A stretch of 64,000 nt of DNA, taken from assembly GCA_038496445.1 (NCBI GenBank), contig JALMLS010000451.1:62001-126000 (forward strand), given 5' to 3'. The DNA is from Trichosphaerium sp. ATCC 40318. Taxonomy: Eukaryota > Discosea > Flabellinia > Trichosidae. Numbering within the stretch: the first letter of the stretch is position 1; every line of letters starts with the position of its first letter. Under the pieces are notes generated by a model. The model had not been told where the DNA came from. It was given only the letters and a program-made list of their open reading frames with translations, and did not search any database. Both the position numbers and the translations under genes were made by a program. Shown here piece after piece: positions 1 to 11,462 of this stretch.

Positions 1-42
1 TTTACAGTTGCAGTCACGCATTTGGCACGACAATTTGACATT

Positions 43-1643
43 TCATTTTGCGTCGCCATTAAGAACTCTCATTTTGCTTGTAAAATCGTCCATGCTAATA
101 TAGCAGCCAAGCATTCTCCTGTTCCCTATAAATTCAGTTCGGCCTGGAATATCTTGTTAATGTAACCTTTGTCTTTATACAACGTACCATGCATTACACG
201 CCAATTGTTGGTGAGTAGCAACTCTCCTGGTTTAAGTTTTATTTGATAAGCGTATTCTGGATCTCTTATGAGGTCTAGGATGGCTTGAATGGTTGCATAG
301 TATAGTTTTAGCTTGTTCATGTTAGCGTAAGTTATTGAGATGTTGTGTACATACGTCAGCCAAACCTGGTGATGGTGGGCTCCTGTCGTAATTATTAAAT
401 CGGAATTGATAAATATGCCTAGTCGTAGGATCCAATTTGATTAAAGGTTGTCTAGACTTGTACGAAGTTTCCTTATCTTTATAAAAAAATTCAAAATTTG
501 GTTGTGTCATAAACTCAAACATCTTGGGTTCCTTGACGCGTAGTGCGTCACATATTTGGAATCTGAGATTGTGTTACGTGATTTACTATTGTATCTGACG
601 CACCCATCTACGAGCATATTCTCGCCTCCATCATTAGATTGCTCGATAACATGGAACGCCTGAACCCTGTAAAAACTAATTAATCTCGCCTTGATTGTTT
701 AGTTGTAAATTACCCAGGTGGTGTCTCTAAGTAGCATCCGTCTGTGTGCGGATCCAGATACCCATTTGAGTATGCAGTATCTGCATGTTCCATGTTAGGA
801 TCAGAGCTTTGTTTGACATCCCAAAAATCACCAAAGCATGAGTTTTGAAATACTCCAATCTTATCCAATGTCTTCCGTGTATCCTTCAATGAAGGTTACA
901 TAGTAGCAACCTAGAACGTTACTACTACATACCTTAAGTGATGTGGGAGTATTTTCGAGAATGGCAAAGCCGTTGGAGTGCAAAATCTTGAGCCATTTTC
1001 TCAATCCATTCTTGGTTGATAGTTCTTCGTGTTGTATTGATGGTATTTGGAGGTTTGATGCCTTCCAATGCCTCGTCTCTATCGCACCGTTTGCTTGCGA
1101 GTGTCCGCCATGTAATAGCGATAAATACTTGCCTACACGTTAAGTTATTTGGGTTTTTTTGCGTTTTTCTACGTACTTGTATAGGATGTTGATGTGCCAT
1201 CTGGCCAAGTAACAGATAGGACTTCTGGATCATCAAAATTGAAGGCATTGGGTGCAATGTCAATTGGTATCTAATTAAGAATTACGCGTGAATTTGGTAA
1301 AATGTTCGTTAACCGCAGCAGTGTCCACTTGTCTTTGACAGGTAGGGTTATCGAAATCGCTCTCTGCGTTGTCGCGCAACCACAAGAAAGGGAAATACTG
1401 CGCGCTTTGCTCGGAGTTGAATTCAACGCGTAATCCTTCCTTTTCGCTAACGTTGGTAAGTTTGCAAAGCGATTTAGCGTAAAAAAAACTAAAGTACCTT
1501 GTAACCTTTGAAATTACTGGATAGCGTGCTTTACGCGAATTTAAAGTTGCATACGCGTGTTTATGCTGTTTAAACCGCTCACAACGTTTTTCTACAATTC
1601 TCAGTTGTGAAAGACCGCGATACGTAATCATTTCGTTATGCAA
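43..1643 (-). CDS. Trimethyllysine / gamma-butyrobetaine dioxygenase-like protein
   Basis: Fe(II)/2-oxoglutarate dioxygenase of the carnitine-biosynthesis family (TMLHE/BBOX1). The exons join in frame. An N-terminal segment with FPFLWLRDN (the family's WLRDNC region) is followed by a stretch with TWPDGT. Next come the iron-binding HTD (740-748) in DPHTDGCYLETPPG, then QAFHVI and GGEN.LVDG, the FNNYDR segment, and a last exon giving NWRVMHGRTEF and GCYISMDDF before a TGA at 43-45. The last intron starts GTACGTT. There are about eight short introns. The first 45 residues are rich in Arg/Lys with few acids and could be a mitochondrial presequence, which would favour TMLHE over cytosolic BBOX1; this is inference. 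The start at 1643 is the outermost ATG and is not certain. The family assignment is secure, the exact substrate is not. Confidence 0.85.
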
Positions 1644-1852
1644 GGCTATAGCGCAAAGTAAGCAATTTCGACGAGAAAAGAATTATGGTACAACATTGCC
1701 TACCGCAATATTACGAATTCTTACACGTTGTAGATGTGCCTATGCGATTTTGCTATGTACTGAGCGAAAGGGTATGACCAGAATTGGATTTTAATGTTTC
1801 AAAAAAAAAACAGCTTAAAACAGTAAACAAGAAAGCTTTATTGGTAATTATT
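1644..1852. other. Gap between dioxygenase start and CSTF3 end
   Basis: Intergenic stretch on the minus-strand gene train. It should hold the dioxygenase promoter and the CSTF3 3' end. I see only AT-rich sequence and an A-run near 1800. No gene is supported. Confidence 0.5.
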
Positions 1853-4510
1853 TTATTGCGTGTCTGTCTTCATTTTTTTACGCATACGCTTGCGGTACAC
1901 GTCATCTTTTACAGGCATTCTAGAACCCATATCCTCATGTCCATCATTATCATCTTTCGCACTCCTTTTATTAGGTCCCTATGCGTACACGTGAGATAAA
2001 GAACAGTTATTGGTGTTTTTATGTACCTTTTCGTCGTTTGGTTTAGGAAGTTCACGTTTTAATAGATGATCCATAATACCATTTACGTTTACTGCTGGTC
2101 CTCTCCACACCGCCTTAAATTGAATCAGACAACTGAGAAGCGAGAAAAAGTAGGTATATGGAGAGAAGGCGTACCTTACTAAAATAATCTACAAAATAGG
2201 CGAGTGCTAAAGGAAGGGCGCCCATAACTGCCATATCGGGTGTGTACTCCTTCATTTGGCTAAGGTCTGGTTTGAATATACCAGCTGTGTTTCGCGTAGC
2301 TTTAACAGCGAATCGATTGAAAACACTAGCAACAGTTAACTCGGCATGTGCCTCACGAAGGTACTAAATCGTACACGTCCTTCTCAGAGCCAGATTCTGT
2401 TTTGACACTTGGTTTAACCATAAAAGACGCCATTTCTTCATTCTTACAAGGCCAAATATCAAGGAACCTTATTGGGCTCAGGGTGCGATAATTATCAAAT
2501 ATCTGCGTACCGATAGCGATTTACTGTTGCCAAAATTGATTCAGGTTTATGTCCGTCTGGAAAACATTCTAACCTGCGTTGTTCTACCTTCGAAAGGATT
2601 CAGTTTTTGATGATTTTAAATAATCATACCTTTCTTACTGTATCGTATGTACCAGATGTATACTCAAGTTTAAGGTAACTGTTCCAAATTTCACGTGATT
2701 TCTCAGCAGGTACACGTGCAAGTACTTTTTCGAAGACGCTTCGCATATCTTTACAAATGATTAGTTAATACAAGAGGTTTTACATTTTGAATGACGTACT
2801 ATGAAGATCGTTCAAGTGGGTTAAAAATTCAAAGTAATGTTTGACAAAATTTGGTTCTTCAATAAAGTGTTTCAGACCAAACTCGAAGATCTTACGAGCA
2901 ACTTCAGGGTTATTGTTTACATGAAACTCAATCATTGCTATAAAAACATTGTTAACAATTACACTGAAGCCGAAAAAGATTGTGTGGTACCAGATGAAAC
3001 CCAAACATGATATGTTGCATTGCCTGAGCTTCTAGCTCGCCAAAATATCTGTCGTGAATGTTCTGGATCACCAGTACGTCTTGCAAAACGCATATATTGT
3101 ATCCACACCAATGGATCAGAAGGACGCTGTTTTACAGCTTCTTCATAAACCTGGCGATCCATAAGACGAGTATTTTATCTGAAATCAACGCACTGCTTTA
3201 GTCTCTTTGATGTGTTGCCTAGATTCATGATAATCACACAAAGCAAATCGTAAAAGTAAACAATCAGGAAGTGCTTCAATACCACGCTGATAAACTTCTA
3301 TGGCCTTCTCTACATTTCCAGTAGATGATACAAACTGTGCACACTCATACCACGCTTCTGGGTAGTGGTACAAGCACAAAAGGGCTTGGTTATATGTTAA
3401 CAATATCCTAGAGACTAAGTTGACTTCATCTAAACGTTGTGGATTGCTTTTTTCATAAGCGATTATGCGTTTCCACAACCGCAACTAAAAGCCATCAGAT
3501 TAACGCATTTACCTTGAAAAAACGTACCTGTTGCAAGTCATTAGAATCACCTCTTGGTGGTCTAGCGAGCATATTTTTATCAATGCCTTGCCAATATATT
3601 TTACGTTCACGATAAGCAGTTCGGGCGCTCATATATCCAGGGCCAAACTCGTTAATTAATTTCTTTGCAACAAGTTGGTTAAGAGAGTGCTCATACTGTC
3701 CATACTCCTTCCACAACTGTTCCAGATTATTCATAGGATTCGACACTGCGCGTTGGAATAGTCTACGTATTGTATCCATCCGCTGCCCTTCCTCATAAGG
3801 GTTCTCTGACTACAGTAAAAAAATGAGAAACTGAATTAAAAATATCATCGTTGCGTACAGGTAGTGATCTAACATAAGCGATGTAATCCATCCATATCTG
3901 CTTAGAGCTTATATCTCTACCAATATGTTGTAAAGCGTCTTCAAATGCGTTTAGTATTTCCTTGCTAGCGTTTGGTTGTGGGGCCTTAAATTCTAATACA
4001 TATTTTATATACGACTTCCAGAACTCCAAGTGCGGTGTCTTGTGTAGGTACTGTGCGAATATAGCCTCAGCCTGTTTATAATTTTTGCTTTGTATTTCAT
4101 GGTCAACCCATTGACGTAAGTAGCGACCCTAGGAGCAATTTAATATGTAATCATGTCATTATTGATGAAAAGCATTTTACATTTCATATTCAGCAAAAGT
4201 GTGTAATAAAAACAAACGTACAGCAGTTGGATAGATTGCTATAAACGCCTCATACTGACCGCGCACTTTGTCAATAGGCTGGTTTTGTACTTCCTTCATA
4301 AGTATATTCCATGCCTCTGTGTCGTATTTATCGCGTTCTGTAATGTGTTAGAGTGCCACAAGCGGTATATGACATGCCAATTCGCTCTTCCGCCTTTTCT
4401 GTTTTTGATTTAGGTTTAGTTGGTTTTTTACGGCCTTTGGTATGTCCAGTTGTATCTTCTGATATGTCCATGTCATCCGTTGTGTTGGAAGCAGATTTGC
4501 CTTGGACCAT
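1853..4510 (-). CDS. CSTF3: Cleavage stimulation factor subunit 3 (CstF77/Rna14/suppressor of forked)
   Basis: Nuclear scaffold for mRNA 3'-end cleavage and polyadenylation, built from HAT (half-a-TPR) repeats. Successive exons read as HAT repeats: YDTEAWNILMKE, EFWKSYIKYVLEF, IWMDYIAYVRSLP, LEQLWKEYGQYE, LWKRIIAYEKSNP, VWIQYMRFARRTGD, ARKIFEFGLKHF. The post-HAT tail has YRTLSPIRFLDIWPC, PDLSQMKEYTPDMA and a Monkeytail-like AVWRGPAVNVNGIMDHLL, as in animal CSTF3. The protein ends in a basic KRMRKKMK tail and a TAA at 1853-1855. The N terminus from 4510 is acidic, then basic and disordered. The first intron (4338-4377) fits the frame only with a GC-AG pair. Other introns start GTACG. Confidence 0.92.
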
Positions 4511-4930
4511 TTAGTTTAAGCGCGCAACTCGTTAAATCGAGTGTTAGAGGTGCGTACTCATTGTAACAGACAAATATAAAAATCAACAAGCTCAAATAGC
4601 TTTTTTCTCCTTTGGTTCGCTTCCTTGCACGAGCTTGTGGATAAACGCACCAATCAACGACGAAATTAATGCTACTATTTACCTTAAATGACTGTATCGC
4701 CTTAACCAAACAATCTTTTGGTTTTACCACCTACTGTTGAGGCATTATTGTAACAGTAATTAGGCCAAATAGCCTTCACTGATTAGGATAAAATAGCTTT
4801 TGAGAGGTTGCACGTGCCTAAGCAGTGGAGAAAAACTGAGCTTGCGTGCCACAAATTGCACATACTTATACTACAAGTGCGTGTAAAAACAAGGCCGAAG
4901 TTTAAAAAATAGTGATTGTTGGTATTTATA
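4511..4930. other. Intergenic gap
   Basis: About 420 bp between the CSTF3 start and the end of the LRR kinase. The open frames here are short and out of phase with either neighbour. I see no gene. It should contain the CSTF3 promoter. Confidence 0.5.
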
Positions 4931-7734
4931 TTACAAGCTCATCAAAGAGGCCATCATGTCCGTATGCAAATCATCAACGCTTTCGACCTTATCTTCTTCA
5001 ATATATTCGCATACCTTCTCTATACTAGGCCTTGACTCAGGGTTGTATCTAAAAAAATGTTAAGATATGATTGGTTAACCAACAACTCATCGTACTCCCA
5101 GCACATCTTCATTAAGGTTCGTATTTTAGAAGGTACAACAGTTTCATCCACATTAGGTGTATAACCCTAAAAACCCGGTTATGTTCTTGTCACTATGCAA
5201 ATAATGTACCGTGGATGTTATATCGGCTGCCAATTGCTGCAAATCTTGCGCAGATACCTCCCAATGAGGCTCTTTCTCCATGTATACCTCGTACAACAGA
5301 CATCCGAAATTCCAAATATCGCTTTTTGTTGTGAAAAAGTGCTCTATTGCTTCAGGACTCAACCTGTTAAGAATAGTTAGCACTTGTATTTTTTCCGCTT
5401 TTATTACCATCTAATAGAATCCGTGGAGTCTTGAGCAGGGTCAAGAACACGACTCAATCCATAATCACTAACAATTCGTTATTGCCTAGGCAGGGTTGTA
5501 GGACACGCACCTTATTTTAGGAACCATATTTTTGTCCAGTAGCATGTTGTGTGCCATTAAAGCTCTAAAGATGGTCGTCAGGCGTATAGTAAGGTAAAAA
5601 CATGATGCTACCTGTGAACAATTTGTAGACTGTGTAAATGCTCGAGACCTTTGCTAATACCAAGTACGATCTCATCTTTCTGTTTGATGTTCAAGGCGTT
5701 GCCATATAATAACTTATCTAAAGATGAACCTGGCATATACTCCAATATAAGCACATGGATTACAGAATGCTTTGTGGCCAATCCATAAATCTGAAATCCA
5801 GGAATATTAACATGAGATAAACAAACAAAAACTTATTCGTACGCGTAAGATATTCTTGTGAGGTGTACAAGACATCATCTTTGTGACTTCAGCTACGAAA
5901 TCGTCTTCTTCAGAAATATTCAAGCAAAACTTCAAAGCAACTTCCTTAGCTCTCCACGTGCCCTTTTTCACAACTCCAAAACTGCCTAAACATCATGTAA
6001 GAACAAGTTAAAAAAGCCAAGTTGTACCATTGCCAATCTCTTCTCCAGCATCTAGCTCTTCAAAGTCAATGGTGAGTCTGTCTCTTATACTACCAGCATT
6101 GAGGGAAGAGTCAAGCTCGACATAAGTGGTATCATCTTCAACCTCCTCGTGTAGCATGCCAGTAGCTTCTTGCATTTCAGCATATAAGGCATCATCCTTA
6201 TCACGTTTACGCTTTTGTTGACAGTAAAATACAGCATATAGTATTGTTAACAAAACTAGAATACCGCCAACAATGGCTCCCAGTGTTAACAGCTGATCTT
6301 TCTTACCAGAAGGAGCAATTGTAGTTGGTGCAACACTCGGTGGGCTAGAAGGTGTAGTGGCTTGCTTCGTAGGTGCGATTGAAGGAGCAACTGTTGTTGC
6401 TGCTTTTGTTGGTGGAGCAGTTGTTTGAGTGGTTGGCTGCTGTGTAGGCGTAACTGTTGTTGGCTGCTGCGTAGGTGCAATCGTTGTTGGTTGTTGAGTG
6501 GGTGCAACTGTTGTTGGTGTAACTGTTGTTGGTTGCTGCGTAGGCGGAACCGTTGTTGGCTGCTGTGTAGGCGTAGCTGTTGTCGGTTGCTGAGTGGGTG
6601 TAGCTGTTGTTGGTGCTATCGGTGGTGCGGATGTAGGTGCTATTGTTGTACCGTACACGGGTGTGTCAGCTTCTTGAGTTGGTGCCTCTGTTACAATAGG
6701 TGTTTGGGTAGTAATACAATTGGATGGAAAAGAGGCAGCACAAGATTGTAATTTGTTGTAACTGACGTCGCTAAACATAAATAAGAACTTGAGTCTGATG
6801 AGCCATTAGAACCTACCAGTTGGTTGCAAGGATTGTAAAGAAGGGACCACATTCAATATTATTGTTGCTGACTGAGCTGCAGTTGTGATTAGAGCACGTT
6901 CAAGACGCTAACGTACAAAGTAGTTAATTTTAGCTGAAGTTCTGGCAAATGTCCAGTAAGTTGGTTGTGGTCCAATAACCTTATGAAAAATCAGAGCTGT
7001 TAAAACACTAGACGTGTACAAAGAATCCAGGTCAATGAGTGTGTCCAAAGACGCCGGAATATTACCAGAAATTGATGTGTTGCGTATTGACAAGGTTATC
7101 AACGCTCTTAAACTACCAAGAGACTCTGGAAGCGTTCCGTTTAGTCTGGGCTGTTGTTCAATGCGCCTTGAACTAAATCAACAAAACAGGCATTAAAATC
7201 TTCTTGCGTACAAGGTTTTAAGTTTAGCTAATCCACCAATTGACGTTGGGATGGTACTGTGAAGATCCGTATTGATGAGTACCCTGGAGTGGTTAGTAAC
7301 AGGTTTATCTGTAGATATTAAAAAATTAGCGTACAACTCTGTCAGGCTATCGAGACTGCCAATTGATTCTGGAATTACACCAGAAATTGAGTCGTTTGTA
7401 AAGTTTCTGTACGAATGTTATGAGTGTCATCTTGAAAATTTACGCAAGACGTGCATTTGTACAATATTGGTTGAGTTATTGCCTTCGCTTGGGTTTGAAG
7501 CACATGTTATGCCGTTTAAGGTACATCCACTTTCAGCATCTATATTTTGCCACGCCGGTAGCTCCCCTAGTAAAGACGACGCGGCTAAGTCCTTATGACG
7601 GGTGTAAGCGAATATTTTGAAAGAGACGTTTAATTTACCTGTAGAAATGTAACCTCGTCGACAAGCAAAGTGCTATAACACGCTACAACAAAGGCTAACA
7701 AAACCACGATCGTAGGTTGTATTCGCAGTAGCAT
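4931..7734 (-). CDS. LRR receptor-like transmembrane (pseudo)kinase
   Basis: Order from the N terminus: signal peptide (MLLRIQPTIVVLLAFVVA), a capping segment with WQNIDAESGC and GITC, then about four plant-type LRRs (SGVIPESIGSLDSL, STIPTSIGGLAKL, GTLPESLGSLRAL, SGNIPASLDTLIDL). A Thr/Pro-rich stalk follows, with PTQQPTTV repeats (about 6,350-6,720 in DNA) likely to be O-glycosylated. Next are one TM helix (LGAIVGGILVLLTILYAVF) with a KRKRD stop-transfer, and a kinase domain. The kinase has IGNGSFGVVKKG and VALK, so the ATP-binding lysine is present. The catalytic loop joins as IVHRALMAHNMLL with Ala where Asp of HRD belongs, and DFG is DYG. A later LSPEAIEHF and DIWNFGCLLYEV look normal. 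It is probably a pseudokinase receptor. TAA at 4931. Confidence 0.88.
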
Positions 7735-7873
7735 TTTATCTGAGAAGTACAGCACTATCCCTTTCTTCAACAGACTGGCTTCAAATAAAATATCTCGAAA
7801 CCGTACAACTTAAACAGGTTGCTTCGACTTAATTTTTTGGTGCAAGTTTTGTTTTTTTTTTATTACAAGTATT

Positions 7874-10800
7874 TTACATGCAGAAGCTATCCTCATCCAC
7901 CATCGGAATATACATGAGGGCATTTGGTGGAGCATCCACGTCTGGTTTTGATGAGAAATGTCTGGAGTACTTTGACCCAGGGCAAGGTGTTGCCAAGCCT
8001 GTACGTTTACGAGCTTTACTTTGCTATTGTTCACATTAATAAGTGTGTTTCAATTAAAGCGTGTGACATACCTTAGACAAAAGAGATTGAATTGAATCTG
8101 AACTATACGTTGTTTTACCAGCTTTTGTCTCGGCTACTATATTGTATTTAGCCTTGCCATCTTCTACTGACTTTAAAATTCTGGCATCCACAATACCAGT
8201 TTTTGATACCTTGGAAGGATGAGTTTGTTTCACGCGAGCAAACTTACCTTTGCAATTGAGAAGGGATATTCGTCTGGATTAGAGTGAGATACGCGAATGA
8301 GGAACGAACCACGTGGGCGAGCACTCAATCTCTCAGCAGCTAGTGAACTTATAAGCATGTTATACTATAGACAAACATTACCTTCAGCCATAGTTATATC
8401 TCCATGAAACCATGTGTGTTTCATGATTTTGTAGGCATTAGTCACAAAGGTAGCCCCGCTATCGTGAACTGCAGGACCAAACCATTTCAATACCAAACCC
8501 AAACGCGCAATGTGTACTTTGTTACCAGGGGTAACATCTATTTCAAACAGTTAGCAAGATATTGTTCGCTAGTTTTTGTAGACATACGCAATATCAATTT
8601 TAATGCACTCTTTTGACGTTCAGGGATAGGGCTCTCAAATAGCTGTTCAAAATTGTAAACCAACTCATCGAAATCAACTGAGTTTTTGCCAAGCCAATGC
8701 TCGGCCCACATCTCAGCGATATCTCCGCTTAAGTGCGTGTATATCGTAACCCTCTCAAGGTAAGAAATAACGTCCTCAAAACTTGGTCTGGTGAAAAGTT
8801 AGCTTTGGCTCACAACATGATGTCATACCGCTCCGCAGGATCTTCATCCCATCCAGCTTGTAGCAGTGCTTCCATGTGCTCGTTTTCTATCAATTGTAGG
8901 CTTGGCCGTTCCTAGAGGCAGTTAGAATAACTGCAAGCTGTACAAAAAACGAACCCCTCTTTGGGTGACAGCCTCAACAACATCTCTGACTTTAGGCAAA
9001 TGTTTGAACGGTTCTTGTTGAGTTAACATCTCCCATACTACAATTGCATAACTGCACTACATTAAAACTCTACCAAAGTTATTATTACGCATACCTGTAA
9101 ACATCCACTTTTTCGTTCAATGGCTTGCCAAGCATGACTTCAGGCGCCATCCACAAAGGCTATAAGCTGAGTTAATATCGATTGTCAAAAGTGTTGCAAA
9201 AAATCGACAAAAACAATAAAGCTCCGAGTAAGCTAAAAACGTACAGTTCCAGGTGCAAACTCTTCGTCATGTAAGTGTTTTGATCGTCGTAAAATTTGGC
9301 TCAAGCCAAAATCGCATATTTTTACAGTCCAATTATCACCAACGAGAATATTACTAGGTTTTAAATCTCTGTGAATCTGAAAGAAAAAACGGTAAATAAC
9401 AACTGTAACTTATATAGCGTTATTTAGACGCACAATCTGTGGTTTTGATCTATGTAGCCAATTCATGCCTTGAGCGATTTGTTTGGCGAAGTTCAACTGT
9501 GGAAGGCGTTAAACAGTGATGATAGTAAAGGCAAAGCTCACCTTTCTTTGAAACGTTAAACCTCCAGCGTAAATTATCTGTTCTAAATTGCCTCTGGCGA
9601 TGTACTCTGTTACAATAGCAAGGTTACCAGGCGTGGTACATGCTCCCATATATAACACAATATTTGGGTGTCTCGCGTGTCTAAAAGGCGGTTAACAATA
9701 TACCAATTTTTTTGTACAAACTAGTTTTTCTTTCCAAAACTGACACGTACATCATAATAGCTACCTCCTTGCGAAATTCTTCAGCGGCTACCTTATCATC
9801 TTCAAGATTAAATAACTTTTTAATTGCCACTACCTTTCCTCTACACTTTCCAACGTATACCTGCGCCACAAATAAGAATAAACAAATACTGTTTTGATTC
9901 TGCTTTTTTGTGAACCCGGATCACAAACAAAACCAAAAATAAACGAAACCCTCTCAAAAAAACTCACCGAACCGTGTACGCCTCGTCCTATTTCTGTATC
10001 ACACACTAATTCTTTAGATGATATTTCCGGTGTTTGAATGCTAACGGCTTCGCTTGAAAGTGTCCGAATTAGGTTTGGAGCGAGCATACTTCTTCTGTTC
10101 TGCTGTACAAAAAAAAAATTAAACAATCATCATCCTCTCCTGTTAGTGACACGTACAGCTTTCTTTGTCTCATTTTGTGCTGAGTTAGGAGTAGCTGGGC
10201 TCGAATTAGGACGCTTACGTTTGTCACGGGCCAGCACTGTTGTTTCTAGTTTTTTAAAGTACGCTTGCAACTCTACAAAATAGAAACATAAATATTTCAC
10301 TGCAAGAAAGAGCTGTCGTGCCTTTAATTGCAAGTGCAGTGATTGGATAGTTAGTGCCAGTGTATTTCGTAAAGGCCTTCGGTCTCTCAAGTGGTGGCAC
10401 GTCATGCTCTTCCCACAAAGCGAACATTTTTTTGAACAGCTTTTGTACGCGCCTGCGCTTACGATTTACTCTACGTGATAGAGCATCGAATTGACGATCC
10501 AACTCTAATTAGAAGGTAAGTTTAAAAAAAGTTGCAAGGTTTTGATGCATAATTATTTTTTTGATTGTTTGTTTGAAATTCTTAATTACCTTCAAGGATA
10601 GCAATAGAGTACCCTCGTTTTCTATTGTGGCAAGTTAGATGAGTATTTGAAGCTTATTTTAGTGTACCCGCTTTGATAATCATGGACATTTGATGTAAGT
10701 GTAATTCCAAGAGCCTTGGCGTGTTGCTGCATTAGATCAAATAGCCCGTCTATTTTCTGCTGCCGCAAATTTTTTAATCCCTTCGCGTGTTCTATCTGCT

Positions 10801-11406
10801 TTTGTAGACCACTTAAATCATCTGCTGGCGTTTCTCCGGCATGTTCCAAGGTGCTGCGACGCGTTTAAACAAAATATTGCCGAAATGCGTTGTAACCAGC
10901 TAAACCTACGTACCTCCACAAATTCGTCAACAGCTCTACACTTTCACGTTTTATAGCTTGCTTTTCTCTTTTTAAAATGTTTTCAAACAACGACATGAGC
11001 TGGCCATCTACTGCGCCGAGCCTACGCTCCCTGGCTTCTGGGGTGAGAGCTACCAAGTCCCATAACCTATTCAATTGTGCAAGGTACTTGGGCTTTAGAA
11101 AGCATTCACTGTCGCCCATTAATTGGTTGGTTGATGCTTCACTCGCAGTCGTAGTTGTTAGTGAGGTCGCACCGGGTAAATTGCTTGTCAACTTGGGTAA
11201 GGCTTCAAATATGGAAAAATATTCTCAGACTAGGTTTTAATTTATACCAGAGTGCTTCCACACGCCGTAAATTCCTTCACGAAGCAACATACAATAAACT
11301 CCTACAAGTATTTTTTTTACTGCGCGCTAATAGTACATTTTGTAGCGACAACACTTACTTTGCGGAAGCGTGTCCTATTTTTTTCATTGATGGGATTTTC
11401 GGGCAT
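7874..11406 (-). CDS. PRC1/MAP65-like coiled coil spliced to TKL kinase and SH2 domain
   Basis: The C-terminal half is an Shk-type kinase. It has [34 protein letters not shown] and CDFGLS (all catalytic residues present) and [13 protein letters not shown]. After a linker comes an SH2 domain: [21 protein letters not shown] with the phosphotyrosine-binding Arg, and [12 protein letters not shown] at 7874. Upstream exons (about 10,160-11,250) match the start of PRC1/ASE1: [18 protein letters not shown], then [18 protein letters not shown] and [16 protein letters not shown], then [16 protein letters not shown]. They lack PRC1's conserved microtubule-binding NRGG segment. The two parts are joined in phase 0 across a 54-nt GTACGTG...TGTACAG intron (10,103-10,156). 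If that intron is retained, the PRC1 part stops at 10,130. A kinase-only product from the Met near 10,088 is the alternative. The first exons and start (11,406 or 11,435) are unsettled. Confidence 0.75.
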
Positions 11407-11462
11407 TCTCGCCACCCAAAAAATACGGCAGCCATGCAGTACTTGCAGTATCTATTTTCTCA

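Noticed and set aside
6425-6751. Plus-strand Cys/Trp-rich open frame
   Set aside because: It is the antisense shadow of the Thr/Pro repeat stalk of the LRR kinase; its repetitive Cys pattern follows from the repeated codons.
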